From NCBI RefSeq assembly GCF_022835675.1, contig NZ_BQUT01000005.1:743571-807570 (forward strand): a stretch of 64,000 nucleotides of DNA, read 5' to 3'. Of this stretch, positions 60,002-64,000 are shown one piece after another. The position numbers and the translations under genes were made by a program. Under the pieces are notes generated by a model. The model was given only the letters and a program-made list of their open reading frames with translations. It made no database searches and had not been told where the DNA came from. The DNA is from Companilactobacillus sp. RD055328. GTDB taxonomy: Bacteria > Bacillota > Bacilli > Lactobacillales > Lactobacillaceae. Position 1 is the first letter of the stretch. Every line of letters starts with the position of its first letter.

Positions 60002-60991
60002 CTACTTAATTTTTGTTGTCCATGGAGTTGCAGTCTTAGCTAAAACTTCATTTAATTCTTCGATATTCTTCTTACCTTGTGTGCCCATCCATTGACGACC
60101 AGCTTCTTCACCATCTTTAGCAAATGGTTCAATTCCAGGTTTCCAAGTTGCACGTCCACATAGAACACCATTAAATGTTGATCCAGCTTCTTTAGCAAAT
60201 ACTAATTCTTTTTGGAACAATTCAGGTGTAACACCAGCACTTAAGAAGATGAATGGAAGTTGTGTTGCATCACTTTGTTCTTTGTATAACTTAGATGCTT
60301 CTTCTTGTGTGTAAACAACTTCGTTGTCGCCGTTAAAGCCTTCAACAAATTTTTGGTTAACTGGAACTTCTACTTTTAGAACAGTTACATTATATTGAGG
60401 TTTTGAAAATTCTTTCATAGCTTCAATAACTTTGTGAGGTTTAACTTTAGCATATTCAGCTGAGTTAACATCGTCCATATTTGCATCATATGAAACAAGT
60501 TCAAGGAAGAACGGCATATCTTCTGCTTCACATTCTGATCCAATACGTTCCATAAATGCATGTTTTCTGTTGTTAATCTCTTCTGATTCATCTACATCAT
60601 AGTAAAGAAGGAACTTAATAGCATCTGCACCTTCTGCTTTTAAACGTTTAACAGACCAAACATCCAAGATGTCAGGAAGACGTCCAGGTTCAGTAGCATC
60701 GTATCCAGTCTTTTCATAAGCAGCTAAGAATCCAGCATTTGCATCACGAACATTAGCAGCTGGCAATCCATATTCAGGATCCAACAGAATTGATGAAGCA
60801 TATTTAGTTAATTCACTTGAAATAACTTTTTTGAATTCAACAATATCTGTTTCGTTAGCTTCCTTACCACTAGCTGATGCCAACATCTTCTTCAATGATC
60901 CACGTTGGTCGATAGCCAAAGCTCCGATAACGTTATTTGAATCTGATAATTTTTCAAGACCTTTTTTTACTCCACTTGTAACATTAAGCAT
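60002..60991 (-). CDS. lacD: Tagatose 1,6-bisphosphate aldolase
   Basis: Splits tagatose-1,6-bisphosphate into dihydroxyacetone phosphate and glyceraldehyde-3-phosphate; 329 residues, class I (Schiff base) aldolase. IGALAIDQRGSLKKML near 22-37, the AIKFLLYYD stretch with Lys126 and VTVLKVEVPVNQKFVEG near 202-218, whose Lys206 matches the expected Schiff-base residue, all fit LacD. It is transcribed away from lacR-lacA-lacB-lacC, so the pathway is under divergent control. A TGC-TATAAA extended -10 lies 26 bases before the start; the -35 is weak. Confidence 0.93.
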   Translation of the reverse strand: MLNVTSGVKKGLEKLSDSNNVIGALAIDQRGSLKKMLASASGKEANETDIVEFKKVISSELTKYASSILLDPEYGLPAANVRDANAGFLAAYEKTGYDATEPGRLPDILDVWSVKRLKAEGADAIKFLLYYDVDESEEINNRKHAFMERIGSECEAEDMPFFLELVSYDANMDDVNSAEYAKVKPHKVIEAMKEFSKPQYNVTVLKVEVPVNQKFVEGFNGDNEVVYTQEEASKLYKEQSDATQLPFIFLSAGVTPELFQKELVFAKEAGSTFNGVLCGRATWKPGIEPFAKDGEEAGRQWMGTQGKKNIEELNEVLAKTATPWTTKIK

Positions 60992-61331
60992 TGATTAATA
61001 ACTCCTTAGTTTTATATTTATAGCACATTCAAAATAGCATCCACCATAAAATCGTTCTTCGAATATCCATATTTTGCTAATTACGACTCTAATTAATCAA
61101 GATTTATGTTCGTTTTTGATTATTTATTGTCTCTTAACACTCACAATTATTGTTCATTTTCAAATTAAAGTCAAGCAAATTTAACCGTTTCCATTTCTTT
61201 TGCTTTATTAATTAATTCGCTTTCATTGCCATTTTAGCAACAACATTAATTTGACACCTTTTTTTGTTATGATATATTTTACTTACAAATAAAAGAACAT
61301 TTTCGAACATTTAGATAAGGGGGTGGTTTTC
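60992..61331. promoter_or_regulatory. lacD/lacR divergent control region
   Basis: 340 bases without a gene. It holds three TGTTC-type elements: TGTTCGTTTTTGA (61107-61119), TGTTCATTTTCAA (61151-61163), and the inverted pair GAACATTTTCGAACATT (61295-61311), about 10 bases apart; these resemble DeoR/LacR operators. A weak cre-like TTTAACCGTTTCCA lies at 61180-61193. The plus-strand promoter for lacR is TTGACA (61251-61256), 16 bases, TATATT (61273-61278), so the paired site is just downstream of the transcription start. Confidence 0.6.
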
Positions 61332-62090
61332 CTGTTAAAAAACGAGCGATTATCAAAAATAGTTAAATTAGTTAACGAAAACGGTATTATCACAGTGACA
61401 GCATTAGTTAAAGAATTAAATGTTTCAACTATGACAATTCGTCGCGATTTAGAAGAACTTGATAAAACCGGACAAATTATTCGCATTCACGGCGGTGCAG
61501 AAAGTAAACTTTCAACCATTAGCAAAAATGAATTAACCTATACTCAGAAAAAAAAGCTAAACGTTGAAGAAAAAAAGGCTATTGCTAAAGTTGTTGCTTC
61601 CATGATTAAAGAAGATGAAACAATCTACATAGGTCCGGGATCAACTAACGAGTTTGTTCCTATGTATTGTACTCAAAAAAATATGCGCATTATCACCAAT
61701 AGTCTTCCCGTATTTAATTCTTTCAACGAATTACACGATTACGAAGTAACTCTTATTGGTGGAATATTCCGTAATAAAAGTGGTGCCTTTATTGGTCAAA
61801 TTACTTCAGACACTCTTAAACAACTTAGAGTTAACAAAGCATTTGTCAGTGTAAACGGAATCAACGGTAACACTCTTATGAATGCCAGTCCTGAAGAGGG
61901 AAACACGCAAAAAATTGCTTTAGAAAATGCAGATCGCCGATTTATCGTCGCTGATTTCTCGAAATTTAACCATTCTGACTTCTTTAACTTTTGGGATTTA
62001 AAAGATATAGACGCAATTATCACAGATAACAAGCTGGATAATTCACTCAGAAAGCAATACGAAGAAAAGGTTGCTATTATTCAGCCTTAA
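61332..62090 (+). CDS. lacR: DeoR-family regulator of the tagatose pathway
   Basis: Repressor of 252 residues. The DeoR helix-turn-helix is in the first 55 residues (VNENGIITVTALVKELNVSTMTIRRDLEELDKTGQIIRIHGG), followed by a sugar-phosphate domain with IYIGPGSTNEFVP near 94-106 and IIVTN-like TDN.. at the end, as in LacR, which senses tagatose-6-phosphate. Start codon is unusual: near-perfect ribosome site AAGGGGGTG (61317-61325) places CTG at 61332 with eight-base spacing, giving the family's usual M-L-K-N-E-R; the in-frame GTG at 61323 overlaps that site. Confidence 0.85.
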   Translation: MLKNERLSKIVKLVNENGIITVTALVKELNVSTMTIRRDLEELDKTGQIIRIHGGAESKLSTISKNELTYTQKKKLNVEEKKAIAKVVASMIKEDETIYIGPGSTNEFVPMYCTQKNMRIITNSLPVFNSFNELHDYEVTLIGGIFRNKSGAFIGQITSDTLKQLRVNKAFVSVNGINGNTLMNASPEEGNTQKIALENADRRFIVADFSKFNHSDFFNFWDLKDIDAIITDNKLDNSLRKQYEEKVAIIQP

Positions 62091-62105
62091 CAACAGGAGA
62101 ATACG

Positions 62106-62534
62106 ATGAAAGTAGTTTTAGGTGCTGACCAATCTGGTTTTGAATTAAAAGAAAAAATAAAAAAATATTTAATCGACAACGGTCAAGACGTTATTGATGT
62201 AAGTCAAACACCTTCTAAAAATTTCGTTGAATCATCATTAGCAGTTACAAAAGAAGTTCTCGATAACGGAATTACAAAAGCTCTAATGTTTGACGAATAT
62301 GGTGTTGGTTCAGCAATGGCAAGCAACAAAGTCAAAGGTATGGTTACTGCCAACGTGAACGAAGAAAGAACAGCACATATGACTGCTGAACATAACGGTG
62401 CTAAAGCCATCGCTATCGGTGCAGGAATTATGGGATACAGATTAGCCGAATCAATTGTTGCTGATTATCTAAAAACTGACTACGCAGCCGGACGACATCA
62501 AATACGTCTAGATATGTTAGAAAAAATGATTTAA
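62106..62534 (+). CDS. lacA: Galactose-6-phosphate isomerase subunit LacA
   Basis: One of two subunits that convert galactose-6-phosphate to tagatose-6-phosphate; 142 residues. [20 protein letters not shown] at 3-22 and [19 protein letters not shown] near 61-79 are the LacA marks; in the RpiB/LacAB fold LacA lacks the catalytic cysteine, as here. CAGGAG precedes the ATG. The stop is 11 bases before lacB. Requires LacB to be active. Confidence 0.93.
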   Translation: MKVVLGADQSGFELKEKIKKYLIDNGQDVIDVSQTPSKNFVESSLAVTKEVLDNGITKALMFDEYGVGSAMASNKVKGMVTANVNEERTAHMTAEHNGAKAIAIGAGIMGYRLAESIVADYLKTDYAAGRHQIRLDMLEKMI

Positions 62535-62545
62535 AGGGATAAACT

Positions 62546-63121
62546 ATGTTAGACACTGACAGACCACAACCAAAATTTATGGAACCAGATATTGATAAAC
62601 ACATGACAATTGCTATCGGAAATGATCATATTGTTACAGATGTAAAGATTAAAGTATCTGATCACTTAAAATCTCTTGGTTATAAAGTAATTGATGAAGG
62701 TACACATGATTTCTCACGTACTCATTACCCAATGTTTGGTAAAAGAGTAGCTGAGGATGTAGCTGACGGACGTGCAGACTTAGGAATCGTACTTTGTGGT
62801 ACAGGTATTGGTATTTCAACTGCCGCAAACAAAAACGAAGGAATTCGTGCCGCTATGGTTGGTAACGTTACTCAAGCTAAGTATGCTCGTGAAGAATTAA
62901 ACGCTAACGTTCTTGGATTTGGCGGAATTGTATTAGGTCGTGATTTCATCTTCGATATTGTTGATGCTTTTTTAAACGCTGAATATAAACCATCAGCCAA
63001 GAATAAAGCACTTATCGAACAAATTGACAGTATCGCTAAGCCTAATCCAGAACAAAAAGATAACGAACATTTCTTCGATGAAGAAAACAAAAAATGGGCA
63101 CAAGGCTTTTACCGTGATTAA
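62546..63121 (+). CDS. lacB: Galactose-6-phosphate isomerase subunit LacB
   Basis: Catalytic partner of LacA, 191 residues. [18 protein letters not shown] near 20-37, [19 protein letters not shown] near 72-90 with the catalytic cysteine, and [13 protein letters not shown] near 115 are diagnostic. The usual LacB begins at the MTIAIGNDH position; this one has about 19 extra N-terminal residues ([19 protein letters not shown]), with AAGGGA before the upstream ATG and no ribosome site before the internal one. So the extension is probably translated. Length is otherwise typical (171 plus extension). Confidence 0.92.
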   Translation: MLDTDRPQPKFMEPDIDKHMTIAIGNDHIVTDVKIKVSDHLKSLGYKVIDEGTHDFSRTHYPMFGKRVAEDVADGRADLGIVLCGTGIGISTAANKNEGIRAAMVGNVTQAKYAREELNANVLGFGGIVLGRDFIFDIVDAFLNAEYKPSAKNKALIEQIDSIAKPNPEQKDNEHFFDEENKKWAQGFYRD

Positions 63122-63161
63122 TAAGAATAAATAATGAATTTATTAATAAGGAGTGTTACAA

Positions 63162-64000
63162 ATGATATTAACTTTAACAATGAATCCCTCAATTGATATG
63201 TCTTACCCTATCGAGCATCTAGAAATTGACGATGTGAATCGTGTCAGCAAAGTATCAAAAACAGCTGGTGGTAAAGGGCTAAATGTTTCTCGAGTTATCA
63301 GATTAATGGGACGAGACTTACTAGCATCAGGATATAACGGTGGAAACTTCGGTGCTTTTTTGGAAGCAAAATTAGACGAAGATGATATTAAACACGATTT
63401 CGTTCAAATAGACGCTGAAATTCGTAATTCTATTGCCCTATTACATGACGATGGAAAACAAACTGAAATCTTAGAGCCAGGTCCTGAAATCAATATTGAT
63501 GACCGCCAAAAATTCCTTGATCATTTTGAACAAATCGTCAAAAACTACAAAGTAGTTACTATGTCAGGCAGCTTGCCTAAAGGTCTAGAGAGTAGTTTCT
63601 ATTCTGAATTAGTCAAAATTGCTAATAATTATGGTGTAAAAGTATTACTCGATACTTCAGGAGCTTCTTTAGAAGCTGGATTAAAATCAGAAGCAAAACC
63701 ATATCTAATCAAGCCAAACGAAACTGAAATTGCTCAACTATTAGATATCGATCGTCCTAGTGGAGATATTGACTATACCGCGTTGAAAAATAATTTAATG
63801 AATCCTATCTTTGATGGAGTTCAATGGATTGTTGTTTCATTAGGAGCTGCTGGTGCTTTTGTTAAAGCTGGGGACAAGTTCTATAAGGGACTAATACCTA
63901 AAATTAACGTTGTTAATCCCGTTGGTTCAGGTGATTCAACCCTTGGTGGTTTAGCTATCGGAATTAGTGAAGAATCAACCATAGAAGATACGATTAAAAC
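63162..64000 (+). CDS. lacC: Tagatose-6-phosphate kinase LacC (3' part beyond window)
   Basis: Partial, 279 codons visible from ATG 63162 (AAGGAGTG before it), open at the window end; the family is about 310 residues, so roughly 30 are missing. PfkB-class kinase: MILTLTMNPSIDMSY at the start, the substrate loop GGKGLNVSRVIR near 41-52, YLIKPNETE near 185 and the ATP/catalytic motif NPVGSGDSTLGGL near 252-264 with its base aspartate. Uses ATP to make tagatose-1,6-bisphosphate for LacD. Fourth gene after lacR-lacA-lacB. Confidence 0.92.
   Translation, partial: MILTLTMNPSIDMSYPIEHLEIDDVNRVSKVSKTAGGKGLNVSRVIRLMGRDLLASGYNGGNFGAFLEAKLDEDDIKHDFVQIDAEIRNSIALLHDDGKQTEILEPGPEINIDDRQKFLDHFEQIVKNYKVVTMSGSLPKGLESSFYSELVKIANNYGVKVLLDTSGASLEAGLKSEAKPYLIKPNETEIAQLLDIDRPSGDIDYTALKNNLMNPIFDGVQWIVVSLGAAGAFVKAGDKFYKGLIPKINVVNPVGSGDSTLGGLAIGISEESTIEDTIK

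Overview
The window is about 64 kb of AT-rich chromosome (roughly one third G+C by eye) from a low-G+C Gram-positive bacterium. Strong AAGGAGG-type ribosome binding sites, Rho-independent terminators after most units, PyrR/CcpA/PurR-type regulatory sites, mannose-family PTS genes, the tagatose-6-phosphate pathway, a nucleoside deoxyribosyltransferase and a YhgE/Pip protein all point to Lactobacillaceae. Companilactobacillus or a near relative is my best guess, but that is inference. No rRNA, tRNA, CRISPR array, insertion sequence or prophage was seen. This looks like ordinary core/metabolic chromosome with many small operons, mostly on the minus strand.

Layout. 1-3.0 kb: phosphonate-type ABC transporter (phnD-phnC-phnE-phnE', last gene cut by the window edge). 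3.2-4.7 kb: purine salvage pair guaC and a deoxyribosyltransferase. 4.7-7.6 kb: marR-ABC exporter-GNAT operon with a palindromic operator. 7.7-18.3 kb: YczE membrane protein, AlkD-like repair protein, YhgE/Pip, AI-2E family protein plus gpmA, an S-layer-domain-like protein without signal peptide, HdeD-like protein, pepO plus a hydrolase. 18.3-24.5 kb: stress proteins, phosphoesterase, acetyltransferase, tag-eamA-hypothetical operon, tyrosine phosphatase. 24.7-34.6 kb: MerR-type coiled-coil protein, CNNM/CorC protein, HAD phosphatase, P-type ATPase, a divergent second PRPP synthetase and a compact glycosyltransferase-HTH-DUF4931 operon. 34.8-39.1 kb: MacB-like transporter, ClC channel, GDPD.

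39.2-45.1 kb holds an amino-sugar (GalNAc/GalN) operon: GntR regulator, PTS IIA, AgaS, IIB, IIC, IID, then nagA with its own promoter. 45.2-53.5 kb: ddl (with the Phe typical of D-Ala-D-Lac ligases), purine permease, DUF1002 protein, RNase HI, DUF915 hydrolase, YugP peptidase, cardiolipin synthase. 53.5-59.7 kb: BmpA-type nucleoside ABC transporter (nupNOPQ) and a PyrR-attenuated uracil permease. 60-64 kb: lacD diverging from lacR-lacA-lacB-lacC (lacC cut by the window end).

How parts fit together. PTS/NagA/AgaS would turn GalNAc or GalN into tagatose-6-phosphate, which LacC and LacD (15-20 kb away) would split into triose phosphates; LacA/LacB feed the same intermediate from galactose-6-phosphate. 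Purine genes (guaC, adenine/guanine permease, nupNOPQ) share an upstream A-rich CGAAC PurBox; at two promoters it lies at nearly the same distance (about -67) from the predicted start, as in PurR activation in Lactococcus. The most notable observations are the PRPP synthetase paralog lacking its catalytic lysine, the shared PurBox geometry, the split GalNAc-tagatose system with GGT-N4-ACC operators and an in-promoter cre site, and a likely CTG start codon for lacR. I did not find a clear wholly novel system.
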